DNA of 64,000 nt from an uncultured Selenomonadales bacterium. GTDB lineage: Bacteria > Bacillota > Negativicutes > Selenomonadales > Selenomonadaceae. The stretch covers positions 33,240 to 97,239 of the forward strand of contig CALEPR010000108.1 in the NCBI GenBank assembly GCA_937910665.1, read 5' to 3'. The notes under the pieces were generated by a model that saw nothing but the letters and a program-made list of their open reading frames with translations, did no database searches and was not told the DNA's origin. Position 1 is the first letter of the stretch. Every line of letters starts with the position of its first letter. The position numbers and the translations under genes are program-made. Shown piece by piece: positions 7,548 through 16,775 of this stretch.

Positions 7548-8342
7548 TTGACAGAGATTGATTTTTTTGACGTACTGCAAGGACAGCTGGCAGCATTTTT
7601 GCTGGTGCTTGCGAGGACGAGTGGAATTTTTTTTATATCGCCGTTTTTCGGAGCGATGAATGTTTCAGCGCGAGTTCGTGGAGCGACGGCTGTGGCAACT
7701 GCATTTGTGGTTTATCCTGTCATTGTTGAGGAAACTGTTGTTACTGCTCCGGCGACTGTCATAATGTTCGCAGGAACTATTGCTCAGGAACTTGCTGTCG
7801 GCTGGATAATTGGATTTACCGCTTACGTTGCGATGGCTGCAATAAATATGGCAGGTAAAATTATGGATATGCAGGTTGGCTTTGCCGTCGCAAATGTCAT
7901 GGATCCGACTTCCGGTCAGCAAGCTCCGCTTATCGGAAGTTTTCTTTATTATCTTGCTGTAATTTATTTTCTTGTGGTGAACGGTCATCATTTCATATTG
8001 ACAGCTTTGATTGAAAGTTTTCGCCGAATACCTTTGGACGGCGTAGTTTGGAATCCTGCGCTCGGTGAATTTGCAATTAACATAACCAACGGGGTTTTTC
8101 TGGTAGGAATGAGAATTGCAATCCCTGTGACTTTTGCAATTTTGATGACAAATGTCGGCATGGGAATTTTGGCGAGGACGATGCCGCAGATGAATATTTT
8201 TGTCGTCGGTATTCCTCTGCAGTTGACGATAGGAACTTTGATGTTGTCGGCTCTCCTGCCTTTCTATATTTTGTTTCTGGACGTGATGTTTAGTGATATG
8301 TACACAAATATTTCCAACGCAGTCAGACTTCTTTCACCGTGA
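7548..8342 (+). CDS. fliR: flagellar export gate protein FliR
   Basis: FliR completes the FliPQR export gate. The 264-residue product has six hydrophobic segments with the family pattern RTSGIFFISPFFGAMNVSAR, then MQVGFAVANVMDPTSGQQ and the late RTMPQMNIFVVGIPLQL. The start is a TTG preceded by GGCGGAGAAA, with no alternative in-frame ATG before the first helix. Its end may overlap the beginning of flhB by up to 50 bases, depending on the true flhB start. Confidence 0.95.
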   Translation: MTEIDFFDVLQGQLAAFLLVLARTSGIFFISPFFGAMNVSARVRGATAVATAFVVYPVIVEETVVTAPATVIMFAGTIAQELAVGWIIGFTAYVAMAAINMAGKIMDMQVGFAVANVMDPTSGQQAPLIGSFLYYLAVIYFLVVNGHHFILTALIESFRRIPLDGVVWNPALGEFAINITNGVFLVGMRIAIPVTFAILMTNVGMGILARTMPQMNIFVVGIPLQLTIGTLMLSALLPFYILFLDVMFSDMYTNISNAVRLLSP

Positions 8343-9462
8343 AAATTTTTGTTCTGTAATTCCTGCAGAAAAATTTTTCGACTTGCAACGTTTCGCGGAA
8401 GGTGAAAAAACTGAAGAACCAACTTCCAAAAAAAGAGAAGACGCGAGGAAGAAAGGGCAGGTTGCAAAAAGTCAGGAGCTGAACACCGCCTTTGTACTTT
8501 TGGCAGGTTTCGTTGTCCTGAAAATTTTGTGGGAATATATTTATGGAAATATTGCGGAGTACACGGCTTATCTTTTTTCACACATGGCGCAGTCAACTTC
8601 TATTGAAGGCATCAGCGAACTTTTTATAGGAATTATGGCTTTGATGGCGAAGACGACTTTGCCAATTATGTTTGGAATTATGGTCGCCGCACTTGCTATA
8701 AATCTTTATCAAGTCGGTTTCATGATTTCTGACGAGGCGATCGGTTTCAAACTTGACAAATTAAATCCTATAAACGGTTTCGGCAGAATTTTTTCTAAGC
8801 GTTCACTGGTTGAACTTTTTAAGTCGCTTTTTAAAATTCTTGTCATAGGATTTTTTCTTTACCTGTACCTTAAAGATGAAATTCCTTATATGCCATACTT
8901 CATTTACTACGACTTGACTCACAGTTTGACAGAAATTGCCGACAAAATTTTTACTATGGCATTTCAAGTAATTGCTGTTATAATGGTGCTGGCAATCGCG
9001 GACTACGCTTATCAATCTTGGCAGACAACTCAAGATTTGATGATGACGAAACAGGAAGTCAAGGATGAGTTCAAACAAATGGAAGGTGATCCGCAGGTCA
9101 AAGGCAAACGCAGACAAAAGCAACGCGAAATGGCAATGTCGAGAATGATGCAGGAAGTTCCGAAAGCCGACGTTATCGTCACGAACCCGACGCACTTGGC
9201 AGTTGCCCTATTCTACAAAGCTGGTATGGTCGCGCCTGTCGTCTTGGCAAAAGGTCAAGATTTAGTTGCCGAGAGAATAAAAGAATCTGCACGGGAAAAT
9301 AAAATTCCGATTATTGAAAATAAACCTTTGGCTCGTGCGCTTTATGAATCAGTTGAAGTCGGCGGAAGCGTACCGCATGAACTTTATAAAGCTGTGGCAG
9401 AAATTTTGGCTCACGTTTATAAGTTGAAAAACAAAAAAATTCGCCCTTCAGCGGCGGCGTGA
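8293..9462 (+). CDS. flhB: flagellar export switch protein FlhB
   Basis: FlhB changes export specificity from rod/hook to filament through self-cleavage. Four membrane helices lie between about residues 55 and 245. The cytoplasmic domain contains the cleavage site NPTH (N298 from this start). The conserved head LQRFAEGEKTEEPTSKKR is at about 31-49. The start is uncertain: GTG at 8293 overlaps fliR by 50 bases, TTG at 8383 would give MQRFAEGEKTEEPT, and neither has a good ribosome site. The homologous phrase FDLQRFA argues for a start slightly upstream of 8383, possibly a rare codon. Confidence 0.93.
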   Translation: MICTQIFPTQSDFFHRENFCSVIPAEKFFDLQRFAEGEKTEEPTSKKREDARKKGQVAKSQELNTAFVLLAGFVVLKILWEYIYGNIAEYTAYLFSHMAQSTSIEGISELFIGIMALMAKTTLPIMFGIMVAALAINLYQVGFMISDEAIGFKLDKLNPINGFGRIFSKRSLVELFKSLFKILVIGFFLYLYLKDEIPYMPYFIYYDLTHSLTEIADKIFTMAFQVIAVIMVLAIADYAYQSWQTTQDLMMTKQEVKDEFKQMEGDPQVKGKRRQKQREMAMSRMMQEVPKADVIVTNPTHLAVALFYKAGMVAPVVLAKGQDLVAERIKESARENKIPIIENKPLARALYESVEVGGSVPHELYKAVAEILAHVYKLKNKKIRPSAAA

Positions 9463-9530
9463 AAAAATGATGCAATATGAATAAAGACCTTGAAGAAATG
9501 ATGAAAAAGCTGTCTAAGGGAGTGAAATTG

Positions 9531-11642
9531 ATGGCTGTTCCTGAAGAAACTGCAGTGCCGGTTAGTAGCGGCGGCGGCGAAACTTTTTCGCTAGGTTCAT
9601 TTATCCAGAAGTACAGTGACGTTTTAATTGCCGTTACTCTTGTTATGATTGTCATAATGATGATCATTCCTTTACCGACTGCACTTTTGGACGTTCTGAT
9701 TTGTTTTAATATTACAATCGCTCTGGTTGTTATCATGAGTGCCATTTACAATGAGGAGGCTTTGGATTTATCTGTTTTTCCTTCGCTCCTGCTCGTTACA
9801 ACTTTGTTTCGATTGGCGTTAAATATTTCTTCAACGCGCTTAATTTTGATTAACGGCTATGCCGGAGAAGTTATCACTGCATTTGGAAATTTTGTCGTCG
9901 GCGGTAATCCTGTCGTCGGCTTTATTATGTTTATAATCTTGGTTATCATCAACTTCATAGTTATCACGAAAGGCTCGGAGCGTGTCGCGGAAGTTTCGGC
10001 GCGTTTTACTTTGGACGCTATGCCTGGTAAACAAATGTCAATCGACGCAGACTTGAATCAGGGCGCGATAACGGACGAAGAAGCGAAAGAACGCCGTGAA
10101 AAAATCCAGCGCGAGGCAGACTTTTTCGGGGCGATGGACGGTGCGTCGAAGTTTGTTAAAGGCGACGCGATCGCCGCGATTATCATAATGTTGATTAACA
10201 TCGGCGGCGGTTTTGTTATCGGTATGGTTCAGCGCGACATGGAAGCTGTTCAAGCACTTCAAACCTACACGCTTTTAACTGTCGGCGAAGGTCTTGTCAG
10301 TCAAATTCCCGCGCTTTTAATTTCCACAGCAACAGGTATCATTGTTACTCGCGCAGCATCTGAAGGAAATTTGGGCAACGATATAGTCAAACAACTTTTC
10401 AGGAATGAAAGAATATTTTTCATCAACGCAGGTGTTTTAACTGTCTTGGCGATTGTTCCCGGACTTCCCGGTGTGCCCTTCTTCTCGCTGGCTTGCTTGT
10501 GTGCGCTTATCGGTTACAATCTCCACAAAAAAACTCCGTCGCTCACCACTGCGGAGGAGCAGGAGCAGGCGGCAGAAATTCAAGCAAAGCAAGAGGCAAC
10601 TCGACCGGAAAATATTGTTTCGCTCCTGCAAGTCGATCCTATGGAATTGGAAATTGGTTACAGTTTAATTCCGCTGGTCGATACAGGACAGGGCGGTGAC
10701 CTTCTCGACAGAATTGTTATGATTCGCCGACAATGTGCGCTTGAACTTGGTTTAGTCGTGCCTACAATCAGAATACGCGATAATATTCAGATAAAACCTA
10801 ACGCTTACATTGTCAAGTTGAAGGGAATGGAAATTGCTCGCGGCGAATTGATGTTAGATCATTTCTTGGCGATGAACTCCGGCACAGTTTTTGAAGAAGT
10901 TCCCGGAATTGAAACGACTGAACCTGCTTTCGGACTCCCCGCGCTCTGGATTCCTGAAAATGAACGCGAACAGGCTGAGTTAAATGGTTACACAGTCGTT
11001 GACGCAGTTTCTGTTTTGGCGACGCATTTGACTGAAATTATTAAACAACATGCGTCTGAAATTCTCGGTCGTCAAGAAACTCAAAATCTTATTGACAACC
11101 TTGCGAAAACTCATCAATCTCTGGTCAACGAAGTTGTTCCCGATCTTCTCGGTGTCGGCGAAATTCAAAAAGTTTTGGCGAACCTCTTGGACGAAAGAAT
11201 TTCTATTCGCGACATGGCGACGATTATGGAAGTTTTGTCAGACTACGCTCGCGCCACGAAAGATCCGGAAATTCTTACGGAATATGTTCGCCATGCGATG
11301 GCAAGGCAAATTACTCAAATGGTTGTGCAAGACAATACTTTGCCTTGCGTCACTTTGGATCCCGCGCTTGAAAACAGAATTGTCGGAGGAGTTCAGAGAA
11401 CTGATCACGGCTCATACGTCAGCCTTGATCCGGATTCGATGCGCCGCTTGACTTCTTCCTTGCAGGCTGAACTTGACAAACTCAACAACGCAGGTTATTT
11501 GCCTGTCGTCTTGACAAGTCCGGCAGTTCGCTTGTACTTCAGGAAATTGGTTTCAAGAAGTGTCCCGGGACTTGTAATTGTTTCTCACGCAGAAATCGAT
11601 CCGTCGGTGGAAATTCAAATTCTCGGCGTTGTCAGATTGTAA
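9531..11642 (+). CDS. flhA: flagellar export apparatus protein FlhA
   Basis: FlhA forms the nonameric ring that receives export substrates and uses the proton gradient. Eight N-terminal hydrophobic helices (to about residue 330) enclose the FHIPEP signature region, with LLVTTLFRLALNISSTRLIL and ITKGSERVAEVSARFTLDAM (each 20). A soluble C-terminal domain follows. I chose ATG 9531 because AAGGGAGTG lies eight bases upstream; an in-frame ATG at 9477 has no clear ribosome site. From 9531 the protein is 703 residues, normal for FlhA. Confidence 0.95.
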   Translation: MAVPEETAVPVSSGGGETFSLGSFIQKYSDVLIAVTLVMIVIMMIIPLPTALLDVLICFNITIALVVIMSAIYNEEALDLSVFPSLLLVTTLFRLALNISSTRLILINGYAGEVITAFGNFVVGGNPVVGFIMFIILVIINFIVITKGSERVAEVSARFTLDAMPGKQMSIDADLNQGAITDEEAKERREKIQREADFFGAMDGASKFVKGDAIAAIIIMLINIGGGFVIGMVQRDMEAVQALQTYTLLTVGEGLVSQIPALLISTATGIIVTRAASEGNLGNDIVKQLFRNERIFFINAGVLTVLAIVPGLPGVPFFSLACLCALIGYNLHKKTPSLTTAEEQEQAAEIQAKQEATRPENIVSLLQVDPMELEIGYSLIPLVDTGQGGDLLDRIVMIRRQCALELGLVVPTIRIRDNIQIKPNAYIVKLKGMEIARGELMLDHFLAMNSGTVFEEVPGIETTEPAFGLPALWIPENEREQAELNGYTVVDAVSVLATHLTEIIKQHASEILGRQETQNLIDNLAKTHQSLVNEVVPDLLGVGEIQKVLANLLDERISIRDMATIMEVLSDYARATKDPEILTEYVRHAMARQITQMVVQDNTLPCVTLDPALENRIVGGVQRTDHGSYVSLDPDSMRRLTSSLQAELDKLNNAGYLPVVLTSPAVRLYFRKLVSRSVPGLVIVSHAEIDPSVEIQILGVVRL

Positions 11643-11683
11643 TTTTGCAAAAAAATTTTCTTTGTAAATAAAAATCTGTTTGT

Positions 11684-11768
11684 AAGAACTTGTGTTCACA
11701 AGTTTTAGGGATAAGGGTTAAGAGAAAACTAAATCCTATTCCCTGAAACTGTGAATACAGCTTCTAAG
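11684..11768. repeat. composite palindromic repeat, copy 2 (complete)
   Basis: The left tip hairpin is AACTTGTG-tt-CACAAGTT (11687-11704). It is followed by TAGGGATAAGGGTTA, a short spacer, then AATCCTATTCCCT, and the right tip hairpin GAAACTGT-gaat-ACAGCTTC (11745-11764). The two halves are also imperfect inverted repeats of each other (AGAAcTTGTgTTCACA against AGAAgCTGTaTTCACA). It lies between flhA and flhF. Confidence 0.85.
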
Positions 11769-11800
11769 TTTTTGAAAAATTTTGGTGGTGAATTTAGAAA

Positions 11801-13900
11801 TTGCAGATAAAAGTTTTTAAAGCCGGCACAATGAAGGAAGCGATGGCGGCTATGAAGGCGGAACTGGGTGACGATGCAGTTATTCTGCACAGCAAAAAAT
11901 ATAAGGAAGGCGGCTTGCTGGGAATCGGCAGCAAGGAAGTTGTAGAAATCACTGCGGCAGTCGAGGAGTCGTCTTTGCCGAACAAGGAAGTTGCTCCGCG
12001 AACTTCTCCGCGACCAACTTTATTTTCAAACGCCGCGAGCAAATACAAGACAAGCGGCACGGCTGAAGGTTTAGCGAAGGCTTACGAGGATGCGGAAAAA
12101 ATTTCTTCGCCTGCAGAAAGGTTGAGGAATGTTTCCGCGCGTCCGACGTTGATCAGTTCGGAAAATTCGCAGAGAGTTACTCAATCCGACGCTTTGGCTG
12201 AAAAAGTCGCCGCGAAAAATCAAAAACCTTCGCTTGTGAAAGAAACTTCTGCGCCTGAATCTGTTTCGGACTTTGAAAAAGTTTTGCAGGAAAATTTGGA
12301 CGACGATCAACCCGCCGAAGTCGAATCTCAATCCGACGCAGAAATTTTAAATTCGGCTGAGGAAGTCGATGAGGAAGAAATTTCCGACGAAGTTTCTGAA
12401 GAAGAAGTTTGGGAAGAATCTGAAGAAGAACTTGCGGACGAAGAAGAATATTTTGAAAAAGATGACGCAGAAAAAATTTCTGACACTGAAGAAGAAAAAA
12501 TTTCCGACGCTGAAGAAGAAAAAATTTCCGACACTGAAGAAGAAAAAATTTCCGACGCTGAAGAAGAAAAAATTTCTGACGCTGAAGAAGAAAAAATTTC
12601 CGACACTGAAGAAGAAAAAATTTCCGACACTGAAGAAGAAAAAATTTCTGACACTGAAGAAGAAAAAAATTCTGACACTGAAGAAGAAAAAAATTCTGAC
12701 ACTGAAGAAGAAAAAATTTCCGACACTGATGAAGAAAAAATTTCTGACGCTGATGAAGAAAAAATTTCTGACGCTGGACAACCTGAACCACTTCCGACAC
12801 AACCGGGCGCGGAATTGACGCAGGAACAACTTGCACAGGCTCAGGCGATGATGTTCGCGCAGTTCAATCAAATGCAAATGGCACAGGTGATGCAACAAGC
12901 AGTCGCACAGGCTCAGGCGCAGGCTCAACTTCAAGTTGCGGAAATGGCAAAGCAAATGCGCGAAGTTCATCGGCAACGAATGGAAGCGTCGGGACAAACT
13001 TCGCCGCCGACAGCGCAAGCCGAACAGGAAGAACAGGATAAAATTCAGCGGCTGGAAGATGAAATCTCGCACATGAAAGCGTTGCTCGCGGAAGTTTTGG
13101 GAAAGGAAAGCAAGAAAGGCGGAATTTCTCTGCACGAGGCGTTGAGGCGGCAGGAAGTCGACGAAGATATTTTGACTGAAATGGCAACTCATGCAGGAGC
13201 GGGAGATACTTTGGTCGACAGCAAATCAAGCCGCGCGAAAATGACTTTGTCGGCTTACCTCAGCGAGCATTTAAGATTTTCGGACGGAATTAAATTGAAT
13301 CGGCACGGCGTGAGATTGGTTGCCTTGCTGGGAACTACAGGTGTTGGAAAAACTACGACGCTTGCAAAAATTGCCGCGAAATTTGTTTTGGAACATGGAG
13401 TAAATGCGGCTTTAATCACGGCTGACACTTACAGAATTTCTGCGGTGGATCAGCTGAAAACTTACTCCGACATTTTAGGTCTGCCTTTGGAAATTGTTTA
13501 CACTCCGGACGAACTCAAAGCGGCGATCGAAAAACATAAGCATAAAGAATTGGTTTTAATCGACACGGCGGGAAGAAGTCAGCAAAATGTTCAGCAGATG
13601 CGCGAACTTGAAGAATTTTTGCGAGTGAATACCAGAATTGAAAAACATTTAGTCATAAGTGCGACGACTAAGTTGACCGACGCACAGGAAATTATTAACA
13701 AGTTTTCTGAAGTTAATCCTGAAAAAGTTATCGTCACCAAGATTGATGAAACTGCCAGCTTGGGAATGATTGTAAATTTAATGCGAAATAAAAAATTGGC
13801 TCTGTCCTACGTTACGACAGGGCAAAGTGTGCCTGATGACATTGAGTTGGCAACGGCGGATATTTTTACAGATTTGATTTTGCAAAAAGTTGTTGTCTAG
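11801..13900 (+). CDS. flhF: flagellar GTPase FlhF with acidic repeat insert
   Basis: FlhF is an SRP-type GTPase that sets flagellar position and number with FlhG. The N-terminal B domain (1-60, MQIKVFKAGTMKEAM) and the C-terminal NG domain are typical: G1 GTTGVGKTTT, ADTYRISAVDQL, G3 DTAGRSQ, G4 TKIDET. The middle is greatly expanded, making 699 residues against the usual 370-450. Residues about 222-325 are 13 copies of an eight-residue unit EEEKISD(T/A), followed by a Gln/Ala/Met-rich coiled region. Start TTG after GGTGGTGA. flhG follows after 43 bases. Confidence 0.94.
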   Translation: MQIKVFKAGTMKEAMAAMKAELGDDAVILHSKKYKEGGLLGIGSKEVVEITAAVEESSLPNKEVAPRTSPRPTLFSNAASKYKTSGTAEGLAKAYEDAEKISSPAERLRNVSARPTLISSENSQRVTQSDALAEKVAAKNQKPSLVKETSAPESVSDFEKVLQENLDDDQPAEVESQSDAEILNSAEEVDEEEISDEVSEEEVWEESEEELADEEEYFEKDDAEKISDTEEEKISDAEEEKISDTEEEKISDAEEEKISDAEEEKISDTEEEKISDTEEEKISDTEEEKNSDTEEEKNSDTEEEKISDTDEEKISDADEEKISDAGQPEPLPTQPGAELTQEQLAQAQAMMFAQFNQMQMAQVMQQAVAQAQAQAQLQVAEMAKQMREVHRQRMEASGQTSPPTAQAEQEEQDKIQRLEDEISHMKALLAEVLGKESKKGGISLHEALRRQEVDEDILTEMATHAGAGDTLVDSKSSRAKMTLSAYLSEHLRFSDGIKLNRHGVRLVALLGTTGVGKTTTLAKIAAKFVLEHGVNAALITADTYRISAVDQLKTYSDILGLPLEIVYTPDELKAAIEKHKHKELVLIDTAGRSQQNVQQMRELEEFLRVNTRIEKHLVISATTKLTDAQEIINKFSEVNPEKVIVTKIDETASLGMIVNLMRNKKLALSYVTTGQSVPDDIELATADIFTDLILQKVVV
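12464..12775 (+). repeat. 13 tandem 24-base units inside flhF
   Basis: Thirteen uninterrupted 24-base units (12464-12775) read GAAGAAGAAAAAATTTCNGACNCT with few changes: Thr/Ala at position 8, Ile to Asn in units 9-10, and Glu to Asp in units 12-13. All units stay in frame. Third-position differences are few, which indicates recent expansion and likely length variation between strains. Confidence 0.95.
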
Positions 13901-13943
13901 TTTTTAGAGGAAAAAATTTTCACGGACGCATGAGGGAAAAGCC

Positions 13944-14843
13944 ATGACGGATCAAGCATCAAGGTTGAGAAATTTACTGGAAGAAATGTCGGAGGAGGAA
14001 GTCGGCGCAAAAAAAATCGGCGAATTGGATTTAGATGTTGAAGAAAATACTCGCGTCATCGCAATAACCAGCGGCAAGGGCGGAGTAGGCAAAACAAATT
14101 TAGCTGTGAATTTGGCTATCGCTATGCAGACTTCAGGAAAAAAAGTTTTGCTAATCGACGCTGATATTGGAATGGCTAATGTTAATGTTTTAATGGGGCG
14201 AGTGACGAACAGAAGTTTGGTTGACTTGCTGGACGAAGAAATTGAACTTGAGGACGTTGTCGAGGAAGGTCTGCAAGGTGTGAAATATATTTCAGGCGTG
14301 GCAGGAATTGAGGCGGCTTTGAGCGTCAATCGCAGCGATCAAAGAAAAATTCACCGCAAACTCAGTCACTGCGGAGAACTTGCCGATATTATAATAATTG
14401 ACACAGGCGCGGGGCTCAGTCGATATGTCATTGAATTTATTTTGGCCGCGCAGGAAGTTTTACTCGTCACGACACCTGAACCGACCGCATTGGCTGACGC
14501 TTACGCCGTCGTAAAAGCCTACAGCAAGTACGCAAAGAAACGCAGCATAAAATTAGTAGTCAACAGAATCCGCGACGAAGAAGAATGTTTTGAAGTCACT
14601 GAAAGACTGAATCAGACAACGCAGAAATTTCTAAAATTGTCTGTGGAATGCCTTGGATATGTTTATGAAGATAGAGCAGTCCGCGCCGCCGTGAAAAATC
14701 AAGAGCCATTTATTTTAAGTAAACCAAATTCTTCCGCCGCACTCTGCGTAAAAGCGTTGGCGAAAAGTTTGTTGACAGGCGAGGAAATGGAGAGCGTTTC
14801 AAAAGGTTGGCGAGCGATGTTAGATAGATTGTTTGATTATTAA
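13944..14843 (+). CDS. flhG: flagellar number regulator FlhG (MinD/ParA ATPase)
   Basis: FlhG (YlxH/FleN) is a MinD-type ATPase that stimulates FlhF and restricts flagellar number. It has the deviant Walker A SGKGGVGKTNLA (about 42-53), VLLIDADIGMANVNVLMG as the A' motif, IIIDTGAGLS as Walker B, and a C-terminal amphipathic membrane helix (KGWRAMLDRLFDY). The N-terminal DQASRLRNLL resembles the FlhF-activating segment. Length 299 is usual. The gene closes the operon and is followed by a terminator. Confidence 0.95.
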   Translation: MTDQASRLRNLLEEMSEEEVGAKKIGELDLDVEENTRVIAITSGKGGVGKTNLAVNLAIAMQTSGKKVLLIDADIGMANVNVLMGRVTNRSLVDLLDEEIELEDVVEEGLQGVKYISGVAGIEAALSVNRSDQRKIHRKLSHCGELADIIIIDTGAGLSRYVIEFILAAQEVLLVTTPEPTALADAYAVVKAYSKYAKKRSIKLVVNRIRDEEECFEVTERLNQTTQKFLKLSVECLGYVYEDRAVRAAVKNQEPFILSKPNSSAALCVKALAKSLLTGEEMESVSKGWRAMLDRLFDY

Positions 14844-14850
14844 AAAATAA

Positions 14851-14879
14851 AAAAGCCCTCGCGTAGAGAGCTTTTTTTT
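14851..14879 (+). terminator. terminator after flhG
   Basis: A GC-rich hairpin with arms AAAAGC-c-CTC and GAG-a-GCTTTT and loop GCGTA is followed by eight T residues, just after the flhG stop. It ends the flagellar operon. Confidence 0.8.
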
Positions 14880-14964
14880 CAGAAATTTTTTTCAAAAATA
14901 TTGTAGATAACTTTTTTTTGAAAATGTTGGTTTTATTTAAATTTTGAGAGAGGAGAAAATTTTA

Positions 14965-16299
14965 ATGCGAATTATAAAAAGTTCTGAAGTCGGTCGAGAA
15001 GAAGTCGAAAAAATTTTGCGGAAAAAATCTTTTGATGAAATTGAACTGCCGCAAAAAATTCGTGAGAGCAACAAAAAAATTTTCGGCGAAGATTTAACCG
15101 CCTCAGAACTTGTCAGAAAAATTGTTGGCGATGTCAGGAAATTTGGCGATGCGGCTGTTATCGACTATACAAAAAAATTTGACGGAGCGGAAATTTCTGC
15201 AGAAAATTTTCAAGTCACTGAGGAAGAATTTTCAGCGGCAGAAAAAGTTTCCGACAAAAAAATTGTCGAGTCGCTCAAACGCGCCGCAGAAAATATTTTT
15301 TCCTATCACCGCGAACAACTTCCAAAATCTTGGATAACTTATCGCGGAGAAAATTCTATTTTGGGTCAGTCGATTATTCCTCTGGAAAGGGTCGGCGTTT
15401 ATGTCCCGGGCGGAACGGCGGCTTATCCTTCAAGCGTTTTGATGAATGTCATTCCTGCGAAAGTTGCGGGAGTTTCTGAAATTATTATGTCGGTTCCCGC
15501 GAAGGTCGGAAAAATAAATCCTTATGTTTTAATCGCGGCGAAAATTGCGGGCGCGGACAAAATTTTTAAAATCGGTGGAGCTCAGGCGATAGCGGCGATG
15601 GCTTTTGGAACTGAAACAATTCCGCAAGTAAATAAAATTACAGGACCGGGAAATATTTTTGTCACTCTGGCGAAGAAAGAAGTTTTCGGTCACTGTGATA
15701 TTGATATGCTTGCCGGGCCGAGCGAAATTTTAATTGTCGCGGACGAAAAAGCAAATCCAAATTATGCGGCGGCAGATATGTTGAGTCAAGCCGAACATGA
15801 TCCGCTTGCTTGCAGTATCGTTATAACGACTTCGGAAAATTTGGCTGAAAAAATTTCTCGCGAAGTTGAAAAGCAACTTGAAAAACTTCCGCGAAAAGAA
15901 ATTGCCTCTGCATCAATCGAAAATAACGGCTTGATCATTGTTGCGGAAAATATTTCTGAAGCGATTGACTTTGCAAATATTTCCGCTCCCGAACACATGG
16001 AACTTTTGATCGAGTCACCTTTCAATCTTTTGCCAAAAATAAAAAATGCCGGAGCGATTTTTCTCGGCGAATTTTCTCCCGAACCGCTCGGCGACTATTT
16101 TGCCGGACCGAATCATGTTTTGCCGACAGGCGGCACGGCGAAATTTTATTCCGTCCTCAACGTCGAAACTTTTTTGAAACGCACAAGTTTAATTTCCTAC
16201 GCACAGAAAGATTTATCAAATGCATCGGAAGATATAATTCGACTTGCTCGAGCCGAAGGACTTGACGCACACGCAAATGCAATCGAAATCCGAAATTAA
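14965..16299 (+). CDS. hisD: histidinol dehydrogenase
   Basis: HisD catalyses the last two steps of histidine synthesis, L-histidinol to L-histidine with NAD+. The 444-residue product shows [20 protein letters not shown] (20), [33 protein letters not shown], the zinc/catalytic SQAEHDPLA and the C-terminal [11 protein letters not shown] 14965 follows AGAGAGGAG; an in-frame TTG at 14944 lies inside that ribosome site. No other his gene is nearby, so the pathway is scattered or partly elsewhere. Confidence 0.96.
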   Translation: MRIIKSSEVGREEVEKILRKKSFDEIELPQKIRESNKKIFGEDLTASELVRKIVGDVRKFGDAAVIDYTKKFDGAEISAENFQVTEEEFSAAEKVSDKKIVESLKRAAENIFSYHREQLPKSWITYRGENSILGQSIIPLERVGVYVPGGTAAYPSSVLMNVIPAKVAGVSEIIMSVPAKVGKINPYVLIAAKIAGADKIFKIGGAQAIAAMAFGTETIPQVNKITGPGNIFVTLAKKEVFGHCDIDMLAGPSEILIVADEKANPNYAAADMLSQAEHDPLACSIVITTSENLAEKISREVEKQLEKLPRKEIASASIENNGLIIVAENISEAIDFANISAPEHMELLIESPFNLLPKIKNAGAIFLGEFSPEPLGDYFAGPNHVLPTGGTAKFYSVLNVETFLKRTSLISYAQKDLSNASEDIIRLARAEGLDAHANAIEIRN

Positions 16300-16304
16300 G
16301 AAAC

Positions 16305-16445
16305 TTTATTCACAGAGCTTCTTAGGGGTTAGGAATTAGGGGTTAGTTTAATTAGGAGTGAGGAATTAAATTTTATTCCTCCTTCCTAATTCCCAATTAC
16401 TAATTCTTCTAGCCCCGGAACTTTTGAATACAAATTCTAAAAGTT
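16305..16445. repeat. composite palindromic repeat, copy 3 with heptamer core
   Basis: The outer ends keep the tip layout of copies 1 and 2: TTATTCACAGAGCTTCTTAGG on the left (in pieces) and CCCCGGAACTTTTGAATAC on the right. Between them is a long hairpin of heptamers, TTAGGAATTAGGGGTTAG on one arm and CCTTCCTAATTCCCAATTAC on the other. This copy links the tip-hairpin class with the heptamer class. Confidence 0.75.
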
Positions 16446-16474
16446 TACAAAAATTTTTTTCTTTGCCTACACGA

Positions 16475-16502
16475 TTGAAAAATTTCAATCCTATGTTATA
16501 AT
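16475..16502 (+). promoter_or_regulatory. promoter upstream of the glutaredoxin gene
   Basis: TTGAAA (16475-16480), 16-base spacer, TATAAT (16497-16502). The -35 box is the left half of a near-palindrome TTGAAAAATTTCAA. Confidence 0.6.
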
Positions 16503-16529
16503 TTTTCCTGCAGAAAGGGGCGTTGTAAA

Positions 16530-16760
16530 ATGGTAAAGGTTTATTCCTTTGAAACTTGTCCATGGTGCGACAAGGTCAAGAAATATCTGAAGTCCAAAAA
16601 CGTAGAGTTTGAAGTTCGCGACATCGAACTCAGCGAAGAGGCTGCAAAAGAGTGCGAAGAAATTTCAGGCGACACGACAGTTCCTGTAACGACAGTTGAC
16701 GGTAAAAATTTTGTTTTGGGGTTCGACAAGGCGAAACTCGATGCGATGCTTGGACTTTAA
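16530..16760 (+). CDS. glutaredoxin / NrdH-like thiol-disulfide protein
   Basis: This small cytosolic redox protein of 76 residues has a thioredoxin fold. The dithiol CPWC (C10-C13) follows the first beta strand (VKVYSFE). The cis-proline motif TVPVTTVDG is near 50 and GFDKAKLDAML closes the fold. It reads as a NrdH/glutaredoxin-like donor of electrons. A GAAAGGGGCG site precedes the ATG. Only 15 bases separate it from the peroxidase gene, so the two are probably co-transcribed and functionally paired. Confidence 0.9.
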   Translation: MVKVYSFETCPWCDKVKKYLKSKNVEFEVRDIELSEEAAKECEEISGDTTVPVTTVDGKNFVLGFDKAKLDAMLGL

Positions 16761-16775
16761 GGAGGAAAAATTTTT

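Noticed and set aside
12464..12775. CRISPR-like array
   Set aside because: Units are 24 bases with no spacers between them and are in frame inside a gene. The heptamer arrays also have no spacers, and no cas genes are present.
12177..13229. Long open frames on the minus strand and in another plus frame across flhF
   Set aside because: They arise because the 24-base repeat keeps all frames open. The translations are Phe/Ser/Leu or Lys repeats, have no ribosome site, and the FlhF frame has clear domains on both sides.
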